Below, piece after piece: positions 17,647 through 26,664 of a stretch of 64,000 nucleotides of DNA. The stretch is from the NCBI GenBank assembly GCA_963738445.1, contig CAVTWS010000003.1, forward strand, positions 49,466 to 113,465. Direction: 5' to 3'. This DNA comes from CAVTWS01 sp963738445 (lineage in GTDB: Bacteria > Actinomycetota > Acidimicrobiia > Acidimicrobiales > SHLQ01). The notes under the pieces are model-generated. The model saw only the letters and a program-made list of their open reading frames with translations. It ran no database searches and was not told where the DNA came from. Made by a program: the position numbers and the translations under genes. Position 1 is the stretch's first letter. Each line of letters begins with the position of its first letter.

Positions 17647-18888
17647 TCAGATCTGCTCCACCCAGTCGGCCAGCAGATCCGGCACCCGCAGGTCCTCCCG
17701 GATGCGGTCCGGACCGATCACCTTGTCGATCCAGGCGTGCACGTGCCAGATCCGCCGTTCCTGGTAGCTGACGACCTGGCCGCCGTGAGCTGCGTGTTCC
17801 ATCGAGCGCTGGATCGGTTCGAGGTTGCCGTAGTCCTCGTCCATGATCAGGTCGAAACGATCGAGGCGGCGCTTCCAGATCTCGGGATGCGGCATCTCCC
17901 CCGCACCCCAGTCGGCTGCGAACCAGACGATGTCGAGGCGCGTGCGATCGACGGCCATGGGCCAGAACACGAGGAACGGGAAGCCCCGGGCGTCGAGCGG
18001 GGAGATGAGGTTCGGGAAGATCCCGTGCGCCGGCTGGATGGACTCCTGCATGAGCACCGGGAGGTGGGCCAGAGTGGCCAGCTGATCGCGGCGGTCCGTC
18101 CGGGTGCCCGCTCGCACCGGGGACAGCATGTTCTGGTGACCGTGGTCGAGGAGCGAGACGACCGTGCCCCGGCTGTCGAGAGTGGGCGCGATGGTCTCGG
18201 GATGGATGGTGCGGGCGTGGTACACCTCGAGGAATCCCTCAGCCAGCACCTTCCAGTTGCACCGTAACTCGACGCATTTGGTGTCGATCACCCGGACGGG
18301 CGAACGGGCGACATCGGCGAGGAGGCCCGGCAACGGATCGAGCCAGTCGAGGAGCGGCCCGGCGTGCGGGTCGAGGTTCACGAACCACCAACCGCCCCAC
18401 CGTTCGCAGCGCACCGGCGGCAACCCCCGATCGGCGGCGCACAGCCCGACGAAGTCCCGTTCGTCGGGCACCCGGACGAGATGCCCCTCCAGGTCGTACG
18501 ACCACGAGTGGTACTGGCACACGAACAGGCGGGCGTTCCCTCCGGCACCACGCACGACCGGCGCCCCCCGGTGCCGGCACGCGTTGCGGAAGGCCCGCAC
18601 GTCACCATCGGTGCCGCGCACCAGGATCACCGCGGCGCCGGCGATGTCGCACACGACGAAGTCACCCGGCTCGGCGATCTGGGAGTCGTGGCCGGCGTAC
18701 AGCCAGGTGCGCCCGAAGAGGTGGCGCTGCTCGAGTTCGAGGAAGGCCGGGTCGGTGTAGCGGCCGAGCGGCAGGTCCGGCAGCGACGGGAACCCGGCCG
18801 GCGGCCCCGTGCGGTCCCGCTCGAACGCCGATCGATCGTTGAACCAGTCGAGGTATCGCGCGTCCATCGACGAATCTTGCCAGGTCAT
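17647..18888 (-). CDS. Rieske ring-hydroxylating oxygenase, alpha subunit
   Basis: A 413-residue Rieske non-heme iron oxygenase. Cluster ligands are in ACRHRGAPVV and CQYHSW. The mononuclear iron site reads EVYHARTIH (E-x2-H-x4-H; Glu replaces the usual Asp bridge, as in several ring and trimethylamine oxygenases). A late acidic ligand lies in IMDEDYGNLE. ATG 18888 is the longest start. ATG 18867 follows AAGATT by 5 nt and would give a leaderless mRNA. It is divergent from the second swivel-domain gene at 18961. No dedicated reductase is nearby. Confidence 0.9.
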   Translation of the reverse strand: MTWQDSSMDARYLDWFNDRSAFERDRTGPPAGFPSLPDLPLGRYTDPAFLELEQRHLFGRTWLYAGHDSQIAEPGDFVVCDIAGAAVILVRGTDGDVRAFRNACRHRGAPVVRGAGGNARLFVCQYHSWSYDLEGHLVRVPDERDFVGLCAADRGLPPVRCERWGGWWFVNLDPHAGPLLDWLDPLPGLLADVARSPVRVIDTKCVELRCNWKVLAEGFLEVYHARTIHPETIAPTLDSRGTVVSLLDHGHQNMLSPVRAGTRTDRRDQLATLAHLPVLMQESIQPAHGIFPNLISPLDARGFPFLVFWPMAVDRTRLDIVWFAADWGAGEMPHPEIWKRRLDRFDLIMDEDYGNLEPIQRSMEHAAHGGQVVSYQERRIWHVHAWIDKVIGPDRIREDLRVPDLLADWVEQI

Positions 18889-18960
18889 CGCCGAGTGACG
18901 CAGGACACTTGAGACGGCCTACAGTTACTGCCGCACGACACCCAGTCGAGGAGGACACCG

Positions 18961-20724
18961 GTGACCACTGGAAGCGCAAACGACCCCGCCGCCTGGTTCG
19001 GTGATTCGACCCTGGGCGAACGCTTCCCGGCGTGGACCCGGGGCAACGCCGCCGACGTCTTCCCGGACCCATTCAGCCCGCTCGCCCAGTCGATGGTGCT
19101 GAGGAACGGCATGTGCACCGGCCTCCGGGATGCGTACATCTCCATCGGCGCCCTGTCGTTCGAGGAGTTCGAAGAACCGGTCCATCCCGACCTGTTCAAG
19201 ATGTTCGGCGGCTACCTGTACAACCCGCTGACCCTGACCCGCGTCCTCGGAGCCCGCATGCCCGGTGCCTCCCCCGAGATGATCGACAAGGCGTTCTTCG
19301 ACGAGCGCGACGACGTGCCCCCCTACGACTACCAGCCCTGGCACGACTCGCCGGACCACGAGGCCCGGCTCGGCGAATCCATGGGATGGACCATGTCGAC
19401 CGAGTCGCTGCCAGAGCTCGACGTCGACAAGGCCCTGGCCCGCGCGCAGCGAACCAACCGGCCCGACCTCACCTCATCGACCGATGCCGCGCTCATCGCG
19501 CGGGCCCGAGCCATGGTCCCGGCAATTCAGCAGCTCTTCGAGAACGCCATGCGGGTGTCGTCGTTGTCGTCGCTCGGTCCGGGTGCGCTCGGCGCGGTCT
19601 GCGAGGCCCTCGGCGATCCCACCATGGTCATCCGCCTCCTGGCCGGCATCGACGTCGACTCCGCCGAGCCGTCACATGCGATGTGGGAGCTGGGCCGCGT
19701 CGTGGCGGCGTCGCCCGAGCTCGGCGCCGCGTTCGACCAGGGCGCCGACCACGTTCTCGCCGCGCTCGGTACCTCCGGAGGCGCTGATGCCCTCGACTTC
19801 CTGGCGCGGTTCGACCGCTTCCTCCACGGCTACGGCGCACGCGCCCAGAACGAGTACGACCTCATCTCGATGTCGTGGGAGGTCGAGCCCCGGATCGCCC
19901 TGGCCGCCATCGACCTGATGCGCAAGAGCGACGAATCCCAGGCCCCCGCCACGCGCCACGCGGCCTCGGTGGCCGAGCGCGACCGCATCGCCGCCGACAT
20001 CCGGGCGAAGATCGCCGACGACGCCGAGACCGCGGGCATGTTCGAGGCCGCCCTGCGTTCGGCCGGGCTGTTCCTGAGCGGGCGCGAGCGCGCCAAGACC
20101 AACGTGGTGATCGTCATCAACGAGATGCGGGTGGCGCTGCGCGAGCTCGGTCGACGCCTCGTCGAGCGCGGCCAGCTCGATCAGGTGGAGCACGTCTTCA
20201 TGGTGACCGACGACGAGCTCGACCACCTCCGTCACGATCCTGCGTCGTTCCGCGACACCGTCGGGACCCGGTGGACCCAGTACCGGTCGCTGTTCGACTA
20301 CGAGCCCGTGTTCATCGTCAACGGTCGGGTTCCTGCGTTGTCGGAGATGACCAATCGCGGCGAGAAGTCCGCGGCGGTCGCCTACGTCGCGGCGGGCACG
20401 GTGCTGTCCGGCGCCGCCGGATCCGGTGGCGCAGCGACCGGTCGGGCCCGGGTGATCCTGGACGCCTCCCATCCCGAGGGTCTCGAGCCCGGTGACGTGC
20501 TGATCGCCCCCCAGACCGACCCGTCGTGGGTGCCGCTGTTCGTCCCGGCCGCAGCCGTGGTGGTCAACGTGGGTGCCATGGGGAGCCACGCCATGATCGT
20601 GTCCCGGGAGCTCGGGATCCCGTGCGTGGTGTCGGTCGCGGACGCCACCCACCTCATCCCCGACGGCGCGCTGGTGACCGTCGACGGCACCGCCGGCACC
20701 GTCACCGTGATCGCGGTCGACTAG
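18961..20724 (+). CDS. PEP-utilising swivel-domain protein (paralog 2)
   Basis: A 587-residue intact paralog of the 13574 gene. The N-terminal region has ERFPAWTRGNAADVFPDPFSPLAQS, and the middle is an all-helical segment. The C-terminal swivel domain is LEPGDVLIAPQTDPSWVPLF, then GAMGSHAMIVSRELGIP with the probable phospho-His, ending ALVTVDGTAGTVTV. There is no ATP-grasp domain and no PEP-binding TIM barrel. GAGGAGG precedes the GTG start by 6 nt. It could act as the phosphotransfer and substrate part of a split dikinase, as the PEP-synthase-like subunits of phenylphosphate synthase do. That is inference; no such activity is shown for this subgroup. Confidence 0.8.
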   Translation: MTTGSANDPAAWFGDSTLGERFPAWTRGNAADVFPDPFSPLAQSMVLRNGMCTGLRDAYISIGALSFEEFEEPVHPDLFKMFGGYLYNPLTLTRVLGARMPGASPEMIDKAFFDERDDVPPYDYQPWHDSPDHEARLGESMGWTMSTESLPELDVDKALARAQRTNRPDLTSSTDAALIARARAMVPAIQQLFENAMRVSSLSSLGPGALGAVCEALGDPTMVIRLLAGIDVDSAEPSHAMWELGRVVAASPELGAAFDQGADHVLAALGTSGGADALDFLARFDRFLHGYGARAQNEYDLISMSWEVEPRIALAAIDLMRKSDESQAPATRHAASVAERDRIAADIRAKIADDAETAGMFEAALRSAGLFLSGRERAKTNVVIVINEMRVALRELGRRLVERGQLDQVEHVFMVTDDELDHLRHDPASFRDTVGTRWTQYRSLFDYEPVFIVNGRVPALSEMTNRGEKSAAVAYVAAGTVLSGAAGSGGAATGRARVILDASHPEGLEPGDVLIAPQTDPSWVPLFVPAAAVVVNVGAMGSHAMIVSRELGIPCVVSVADATHLIPDGALVTVDGTAGTVTVIAVD

Positions 20725-20794
20725 AGGACGTTCTACGGCGCAGAATCACTCCTGCCCGGCGATTTCCGACCAAATTTCCCGTGGCCTCCGTCGG

Positions 20795-21613
20795 CTAGGT
20801 CCGCGGTGGGACGCCGATCATGCCCGACGCCGAGCTGGAGAACCGCTCCGACCCGCCGTTGACGCTGCGCCCCCCGTCGACCACCAGCGTGTGGCCGTTG
20901 ACCAACCGGGACTCGTCGCTGGCCAGGTACACCGCGGCGTGGGCGATGTCCATCGGGTCCGACGCCACGCCCCACCGTTCCCGGGACCGTTCGGCCACCG
21001 CTTCCAGGTTGGTCGGGTCGCCCGTCAGCGCCTGGGCGGTCAGCGGCGTGGGGATGTTGCCGGGGGCGATGGCGTTGGCCCGCACCCCCTGCACCCCCAG
21101 CTCGCTGGCCACCGACTTCGTGAACCCGATCACGGCGGTCTTGGCGGCCGTGTAGGCGTGCGGTCCGAGCCCGCCGATCACGCCGGCGATGCTCGAGGTC
21201 GAGATGATCGAACCGCTCCCCTGGGGCACCATGACCCGCGCCGCGTGTTTGCTGCCGAAGAACACCGAGTGCAGGAGCACGTCGATCGTCGCCACCCAGG
21301 CCGACGTCTCGGTCTCGGCGAGGGGGCCCACGGCGCCCACCACACCGGCGTTGTTCACCATCACATCGAGCCGGCCCCACGTCGCCACCGCCAGATCGAC
21401 GGCGGCGGCCACATCGTCCTCGGACGTGACGTCGCACCGGATGAAGCGGACCGACTCCGGGTACCGGGCCGCCACCTCGGCGCCGCGCTCGACCTGGATG
21501 TCGGCCAGCACGACGCCGGCCCCCTCCTCGACGAAACGTTGCACGATGGCCTCGCCGATGCCGCTCGCGCCACCGGTGACCACGGTCGACTTGCCCTCCA
21601 GACGCCCGGGCAT
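20795..21613 (-). CDS. SDR-family oxidoreductase
   Basis: A 272-residue classical SDR. TGGASGIG binds the cofactor, NNAGVVG is standard, and SIISTSSIAG with YTAAK forms the catalytic set; the C-terminus is NGHTLVVDGGRSV. Its ATG (21611-21613) lies one base after the stop of the Rieske oxygenase at 21615, so the two are an operon. The pairing suggests it dehydrogenates the dihydrodiol or alcohol formed by that oxygenase, which is inference from adjacency. Confidence 0.9.
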   Translation of the reverse strand: MPGRLEGKSTVVTGGASGIGEAIVQRFVEEGAGVVLADIQVERGAEVAARYPESVRFIRCDVTSEDDVAAAVDLAVATWGRLDVMVNNAGVVGAVGPLAETETSAWVATIDVLLHSVFFGSKHAARVMVPQGSGSIISTSSIAGVIGGLGPHAYTAAKTAVIGFTKSVASELGVQGVRANAIAPGNIPTPLTAQALTGDPTNLEAVAERSRERWGVASDPMDIAHAAVYLASDESRLVNGHTLVVDGGRSVNGGSERFSSSASGMIGVPPRT

Positions 21614-21614
21614 C

Positions 21615-22775
21615 TCAGCGCCCTCCGTCGTCGGCGCTGATCATCTGGGCCATGGTCTGGTGGTAGTGGGCGATCTTGCACTCGCGTTCGTTCAAGATGT
21701 TCGCCCGGTAGGCGCTCGACCGTTTGGTCCGAGCGAGCTGTTCGTAGATGCCGATGTCCTCGGCGACGACATCTTTGAGGTGCTCCCAATGCGCCGACAT
21801 GCGAGCCCGGTACTCGGCGTACTCAGGATCGTTGTCGTCACCGGAGTAGGCGATCTCCCAGCACAGGAATCGGGTGCGATCGACATCGATCGGGATCGGG
21901 TTGAAGACCTGGATGTGCTCGGGGTTGCAGTTGAACACCGTGTTCGGGAACACGACGTAGTGGCAGATGGCGTAACGGTGGTGATCCCAGTCCTCCGCCA
22001 GCTTCTCGCGGTGCTGCTGGCGGGGCACGAAGCACATGTAGTTGTGGTCGTTCACGATGTGGAAGGTGGTGTCGCGGGCGGATTTCACCCACTCGGAGCC
22101 GACGTTGTGCAGCTCGCTCGTGTGGTAGATCTCGTTGAAGCCGTCGACGATGGCCTTGTAGCTGACCGGGACATCCCACTCCAGGACCTCCACCAGCTCC
22201 ATGTCCTCCATCCGGTACCGGCCGAGGTCGGTCAGGATGTCCTCGCCGATCCAGTCCCGCAGGTTCGGCGCCTGGTCCGGGCCGGCCAGGTTGACGAACA
22301 CCCAGCCTCCCCACTCGTCGGCGGCGACTGCGGGGGCGCGCACACCGTCGAGGTGTTCGGGCGCGAAGTCCTGCCGTTCCGGGACACCCACCAGCTTCCC
22401 CGTGGTGTCGTACACCCAGCCGTGGTAGGGGCAGGTGAACCGTCGCGCTCCGCATCCGGTCCACTCGGTGACGAACGACGGGCCCCGGTGACGGCACACG
22501 TTGTGGAACGCGGCGAGCGTGCCGTCGGGTTGCCGGGTGATCACCACCGTCTCGCCGTGGCTCTCGAAGCTCAGCCAATCGCCCGGGTCTGCGACCTGGC
22601 TCGACCGCCCGGCCAGCAGCCACGTGGTGTTGAGCACGTGCCGGCGTTCGAGCTCGAACTGCATCGGGTCCGTGTAGCTGGACCGGTCGAGCACGGACGG
22701 GCCGAAGTTGGGCACGTTCGGCACCGACGGCCCGAGCCGGACCGGCACCTCACCACGTGTTGGCACATGAACCAT
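21615..22775 (-). CDS. Rieske ring-hydroxylating oxygenase, alpha subunit
   Basis: A 386-residue Rieske oxygenase. Ligands are C94/H96 (CRHRG) and C115/H118 (CPYH). The iron site is in DGFNEIYHTSELH (E-x2-H-x4-H), and LKDVVAEDIGIYEQLA supplies the late acidic ligand region. It shares an operon with the SDR that follows. It is divergent from a TetR gene, with a 26-bp palindrome in the 87-bp intergenic region, so that TetR probably represses it. Confidence 0.9.
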   Translation of the reverse strand: MVHVPTRGEVPVRLGPSVPNVPNFGPSVLDRSSYTDPMQFELERRHVLNTTWLLAGRSSQVADPGDWLSFESHGETVVITRQPDGTLAAFHNVCRHRGPSFVTEWTGCGARRFTCPYHGWVYDTTGKLVGVPERQDFAPEHLDGVRAPAVAADEWGGWVFVNLAGPDQAPNLRDWIGEDILTDLGRYRMEDMELVEVLEWDVPVSYKAIVDGFNEIYHTSELHNVGSEWVKSARDTTFHIVNDHNYMCFVPRQQHREKLAEDWDHHRYAICHYVVFPNTVFNCNPEHIQVFNPIPIDVDRTRFLCWEIAYSGDDNDPEYAEYRARMSAHWEHLKDVVAEDIGIYEQLARTKRSSAYRANILNERECKIAHYHQTMAQMISADDGGR

Positions 22776-22832
22776 CGCCGCTACCCCTGACTGCGCAACT
22801 CGACAGGCCCGGATCGACGAGCCGAATCGACG

Positions 22833-22858
22833 GGTTACCTAACAGGTGTTATATAACC
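22833..22858. promoter_or_regulatory. TetR operator-like palindrome
   Basis: A 26-bp inverted repeat with arms GGTTACCTAACAG and GTGTTATATAACC (10 of 13 positions complementary, core TAACA-GG-TGTTA). It lies directly before the TetR ATG (22863) and includes that gene's likely -10 (TATATA). A different half-site from the ACTAACC family. Confidence 0.65.
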
Positions 22859-22862
22859 ACAC

Positions 22863-23510
22863 ATGCCCCGCACCGTCGACGCCGACCAACGCCGCACGGA
22901 GTTCACCGACGCTGCCGCCCGGATCATCGCCCGCTCCGGTGTCGAAGCGGCGACCATGCGAGAGGTCGCCGCCGAAGCCGGCTGGACCACGGGCGCCGTC
23001 ACCCACTACTTCGCGGACAAGCGGGAGCTGCTCCTGGCCACCCTCCAGGACTCGCTGACGAACCGGAGGGCCCAACGCCCGGGCCCAGGAGAGGCGACGG
23101 CGGAGGAACGCCTCCGCGCCTCGCTCGAGGGCGCCCTGGCGCTCGACGCCGATCGGCGGCGTCACTGGCTGGTCACCCTCGCGTTCGCCACCCAGGCGGC
23201 GGCCGATGCCGAGCTGGCGAGAGTTCAGCGCGCCGCGTACCGGGAGTTCCGGCGCCACATCGAGGGCCTGGTCGAGGAGGCCGGCCTCGCCGATCGGGGC
23301 GCCGGCCGGGTCCTCGCCGAGCAGCTCATCTCCGCCGCCGACGGCATCGCCATCCAGGCGCTGTTCGATCCGCGCGCCTGGACCCCGGCCCGGCAGACCG
23401 CCACGCTCCACGAGCTCTACGTGAAGGTGCGTCACGGGACCACGCCGCCCCGGAATCGCGTCTCGGGAAATGGGGGACGGCCGTCGAGCGGTGCCATCGG
23501 GGAGGCATGA
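22863..23510 (+). CDS. TetR-family transcriptional regulator
   Basis: A 215-residue TetR regulator resembling BetI-type members. The HTH is in ARIIARSGVEAATMREVAAEAGWTTGAVTHYFADKRELL. The ligand domain ends with a Pro/Gly-rich tail. A TATATA box 7 nt before the ATG indicates a leaderless, self-repressed gene under the palindrome at 22833. Its stop overlaps the ATG of the PPDK-like gene (ATGA at 23507-23510), so regulator and enzyme are translated together. The divergent Rieske-SDR operon is its likely second target. Confidence 0.9.
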   Translation: MPRTVDADQRRTEFTDAAARIIARSGVEAATMREVAAEAGWTTGAVTHYFADKRELLLATLQDSLTNRRAQRPGPGEATAEERLRASLEGALALDADRRRHWLVTLAFATQAAADAELARVQRAAYREFRRHIEGLVEEAGLADRGAGRVLAEQLISAADGIAIQALFDPRAWTPARQTATLHELYVKVRHGTTPPRNRVSGNGGRPSSGAIGEA

Positions 23511-25891
23511 CTTCCTGGAGAGCTTGTAGAGTTTGTCCCCGGATGGGGCCCACACGTTTCGTCCCCCCTACGGGGGACCACGACACCAACGAACTCACCG
23601 CACGGATCCAAGGCGCCGTCCGCGCCGCGTCCGCTGCCGATCCGGGGTCCGTCCTGGCCGCGCTCGGAGCGGTCCACCCGGACGAGCTCGGCGTGTTCCT
23701 CCACCGCTCCCTCGGCGTTCCCGACGGCGTGGAGCCGATCGGCGCCGGCCTGCCCGCCTCGCCCGGAGCGGCTGCGGGCGCCATCGTGTTGAGCGCCGAG
23801 CGGGCCATGGCGGCCGCGGACTCCGGCACGGCGGTGATCCTCGTCCGTACCGAGACGACACCCGACGACGTCCACGGCATGCTGGCCAGCCGCGGCATCC
23901 TCACCTCACGGGGCGGGCTCGTCAGCCACGCCGCGGTCGTCGCCCGGGGCTGGGGTATCCCGGCCGTGGTCGGCGCGGCCGGTGTCGTGCTCGACGGCGA
24001 CACGGTGCTCGTCGACGGGCACCGCCTCCGAGAAGGCGACATCATCACGATCGACGGCACGACCGGACGCATCTACGCCGGCGAGCTGACCACCACCGGT
24101 GCCGACGCCCCGCCCGAGCTCGACACGTTGCTGAGCTGGGCCGACGACATCGCCCGAGGCCACGTGCAGGTGCGGGTCAACGCCGACACCCAGGGCGACG
24201 CCGCGCACGGTCGACGACGCGGTGCCCGAGGTATCGGGTTGTGCCGCACCGAGCACATGTTCCTCGCCGCCGACCGGCTCGACCTCATGCGCCGTTTCAT
24301 CCTGAGCGACGACGACGCCGCGGGCATCGCGGCTCTCCAGGCGCTCGAATCGGTGCAGGTGACCGACTTCGAGACGCTTCTCGAGGCCATGGACGGCCTC
24401 CCCGTCACGATCCGGCTGCTCGATCCCCCGCTCCACGAGTTCCTCCCCGATCTGCTCGATCTGGTGGCTCGGGAGGCGCGCGGTGAGCTGTCCCCCGAGG
24501 ACGAGATCGAGCTCGTCGCCGTGCGGCGCCTCCACGAGACGAACCCCATGATCGGAACCCGGGGCGTGCGTCTCGGCATGGTTCGCAGCGGCCTCTACGA
24601 GATGCAGGTCCGGGCCCTATGCACCGCGGCGGCGAACCTCTTCGACCGCGGTCGGCACCCGCACGTCGAGATCATGATCCCGCTGGTGATCGACGCCGAG
24701 GAGCTCAGGATCGCCCGCACCTGGGTCACCGGGGTGCTCGACGCCATCGGGCATCCGGAGCTGGCGTCCGACGTCGTCACCGTCGGCGCCATGATCGAAA
24801 CACCGCGCGCCGCCCTCACCGCCGGCGCCCTGGCCGAGCACGCCGACTTCTTCTCCTTCGGCACCAACGACCTCACCCAGATGACCTTCGCCTTCAGCCG
24901 CGACGATGTCGAGGCCAAGCTGCTCCCCCTCTACCTCGCCCACGGCATCTTGGCGGCGAACCCCTTCGGCGTGCTCGATCGCGAGGGCGTCGGCGCCCTC
25001 GTCCGAATGGCGTGCGACGCCGCCCGGGTCGCCAAGCCGGGCATCAAGTTGGGCGTGTGCGGCGAACACGCCGGCGATCCGGCCTCGGTCGAGTTCCTCG
25101 TCGGCGTCGGCGTCGACTCGGTGAGCTGCTCGCCCTATCGTGTTCCCATGGCCCGCCTCGGGGTGGCTCAGGCGCTGCTCGGCACCGGTCGCGTGGACCC
25201 CGCCACCGTCACCTTCACGGCCCCGGCGACCGAACCGGAGCCCGAGCCCGCAGCCGGGGCTGACGCTTCGTCGCCCGCCGGCCCGGCCACCGACGGGATC
25301 GACGTCGGCCGGGTCCTGCACACGCTGCGCATCCGGGGTTTCGTCTCCCCTTCCGGGTTCGAGGCCAGCCTCGGCATCCATCCCGCCGACATGCTCGCCT
25401 CGCTCGTCGAGGCCGGCGAGGCCCGGTTCATGGAACCCCGGCAGCTCTACGGGCTGCTTCCCCCCGGCAAGGCGCGTTTCGAGGCCCTCCTGAACGAGCT
25501 CGCCACCCCGGAGCTGGCCGCCGATCTCCAGCCGGCGTACGACGAGTTCCTCGGCCTCAACGCCGATCTCAAGGCGTTGTGCACCGACTGGCAGATGCGC
25601 GCCGGCGAACCCAACGACCACTCCGACCCGGCCTACGACGCCGAGTGCGTCCAGCGCCTCGTGGCGCTGACCGGGCGTACCGTTCCCGTGATCGCCGCGA
25701 TGGCGTCCAACGTGGCGAGATTCAGTCGTTACGCCGACCGGCTCCGCGCCGCGGCCGAGCGGGTCGCGGCTGGTGATCACACACGCTTCACCGGCGTCAT
25801 GTGCGAGTCCTACCACGACGTGTGGATGGAGCTCCACGAAGATCTCATCGTCCTTCAACGCATCGATCGGACCGTCGAAGGAAGCTTCTAG
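23507..25891 (+). CDS. PPDK-like protein lacking the ATP-grasp domain
   Basis: A 794-residue protein related to pyruvate phosphate dikinase, but starting after the nucleotide-binding domain. The swivel domain has ILTSRGGLVSHAAVVARGWGIPAVVG, with the phospho-His in SHAAV. The PEP/pyruvate TIM barrel is complete: GIGLCRTEHMF, GTRGVRLG, FFSFGTNDLTQMTF, GVCGEHAGDP. A C-terminal extension of about 190 residues follows, winged-helix-like then helical. ATG 23507 overlaps the TetR stop and has GGGGAGG upstream; ATG 23543 is an alternative. Without ATP-grasp it could carry out PEP/His exchange as PTS enzyme I does, but not the full dikinase reaction alone. Confidence 0.82.
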   Translation: MTSWRACRVCPRMGPTRFVPPTGDHDTNELTARIQGAVRAASAADPGSVLAALGAVHPDELGVFLHRSLGVPDGVEPIGAGLPASPGAAAGAIVLSAERAMAAADSGTAVILVRTETTPDDVHGMLASRGILTSRGGLVSHAAVVARGWGIPAVVGAAGVVLDGDTVLVDGHRLREGDIITIDGTTGRIYAGELTTTGADAPPELDTLLSWADDIARGHVQVRVNADTQGDAAHGRRRGARGIGLCRTEHMFLAADRLDLMRRFILSDDDAAGIAALQALESVQVTDFETLLEAMDGLPVTIRLLDPPLHEFLPDLLDLVAREARGELSPEDEIELVAVRRLHETNPMIGTRGVRLGMVRSGLYEMQVRALCTAAANLFDRGRHPHVEIMIPLVIDAEELRIARTWVTGVLDAIGHPELASDVVTVGAMIETPRAALTAGALAEHADFFSFGTNDLTQMTFAFSRDDVEAKLLPLYLAHGILAANPFGVLDREGVGALVRMACDAARVAKPGIKLGVCGEHAGDPASVEFLVGVGVDSVSCSPYRVPMARLGVAQALLGTGRVDPATVTFTAPATEPEPEPAAGADASSPAGPATDGIDVGRVLHTLRIRGFVSPSGFEASLGIHPADMLASLVEAGEARFMEPRQLYGLLPPGKARFEALLNELATPELAADLQPAYDEFLGLNADLKALCTDWQMRAGEPNDHSDPAYDAECVQRLVALTGRTVPVIAAMASNVARFSRYADRLRAAAERVAAGDHTRFTGVMCESYHDVWMELHEDLIVLQRIDRTVEGSF

Positions 25892-25902
25892 AGTGACCGT
25901 CA

Positions 25903-26547
25903 GTGACCACCGACCCGCAGAACACCAAACGCTTGGGCCGGCCACCGGCGTCGAGTTCCACGGAGACCCGAGAACGTCTCGTTGAGGTGGCGCGGCGATG
26001 CTTCGCCGAGTTCGGGTTCGAAGCCACCACGAACCGCTCGCTGGCCGAAGAAGCCGGGATCACCACCGGAGCGATCTACCACTACTTCGGCTCCAAGCTC
26101 GACATCTACACCGCGGTGTTCGGCGACGTCCAGCGCCGCGTGTACGACGAGTTGGAGGAAGCCGCCGGTCGCGCCGACACCTTCGTCACCAAACTCGAAG
26201 GGGTGCTCGAGCGGGCCCACGAGCTCAACCGCCAGGACCCGACCCTCGCCACGTTCCTCGGCGCGGCCCGGGTCGACGCCCGTCGCCATCCCGAGATCGC
26301 CGGGGCGCTGATGACCAACTGGTCGATCGCTCGGAACGGCTTCTTCGCCAGCATGGTCGACCACGGCATCGAGTCGGGCGAGCTCGACATCGCGCGACGC
26401 GACACCGTGATCGCCCTGGTCTCGGTGATCACCGTGGGCCTGACCGATGCTGTCTCCGACGACCTCGCCACCCACCGTCGAGCGGTCAACGGCGTGAAGG
26501 CGCTCCTCCGGGGTGAGCTCATCAACCACCCGGCCCCGGTCGTCTGA
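25903..26547 (+). CDS. TetR-family transcriptional regulator
   Basis: A 214-residue TetR repressor. HTH: RRCFAEFGFEATTNRSLAEEAGITTGAIYHYFGSKLDIY. A long C-terminal ligand domain follows. GTG 25903 lies 8 nt after TAGAGT (25889-25894), a probable -10, so the mRNA would be leaderless. It follows the PPDK-like gene by 11 bp and precedes the SDR pair at 26665. Operator-like site I is between it and the SDRs. It is a reasonable candidate for the regulator of the ACTAACC-type sites, by position only. Confidence 0.9.
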   Translation: MTTDPQNTKRLGRPPASSSTETRERLVEVARRCFAEFGFEATTNRSLAEEAGITTGAIYHYFGSKLDIYTAVFGDVQRRVYDELEEAAGRADTFVTKLEGVLERAHELNRQDPTLATFLGAARVDARRHPEIAGALMTNWSIARNGFFASMVDHGIESGELDIARRDTVIALVSVITVGLTDAVSDDLATHRRAVNGVKALLRGELINHPAPVV

Positions 26548-26593
26548 GCGTTCACCGCTCGGAACCACGCGTCTGCTCCGGTTCAGCCCGGAA

Positions 26594-26611
26594 ACTAATC
26601 ACGCGGTAGAT
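26594..26611. promoter_or_regulatory. Operator-like palindrome, site I
   Basis: ACTAATC-ACGC-GGTAGAT, 54 bp before the SDR start at 26665. It matches 13 of 18 positions of site E (ACTAACC-GCGC-GATCAAT). The weakest member of the family by internal symmetry. Confidence 0.45.
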
Positions 26612-26664
26612 TTCTTCCGGCAACCGGTCCGGTTGCGTTTCCACGAGCGCACGCAGGGGGAATC

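Noticed and set aside
22757..25891. A 1044-residue reading frame for the PPDK-like protein
   Set aside because: Its first 250 codons run in another frame over the clear TetR gene at 22863-23510; the real start is at the ATGA overlap (23507).
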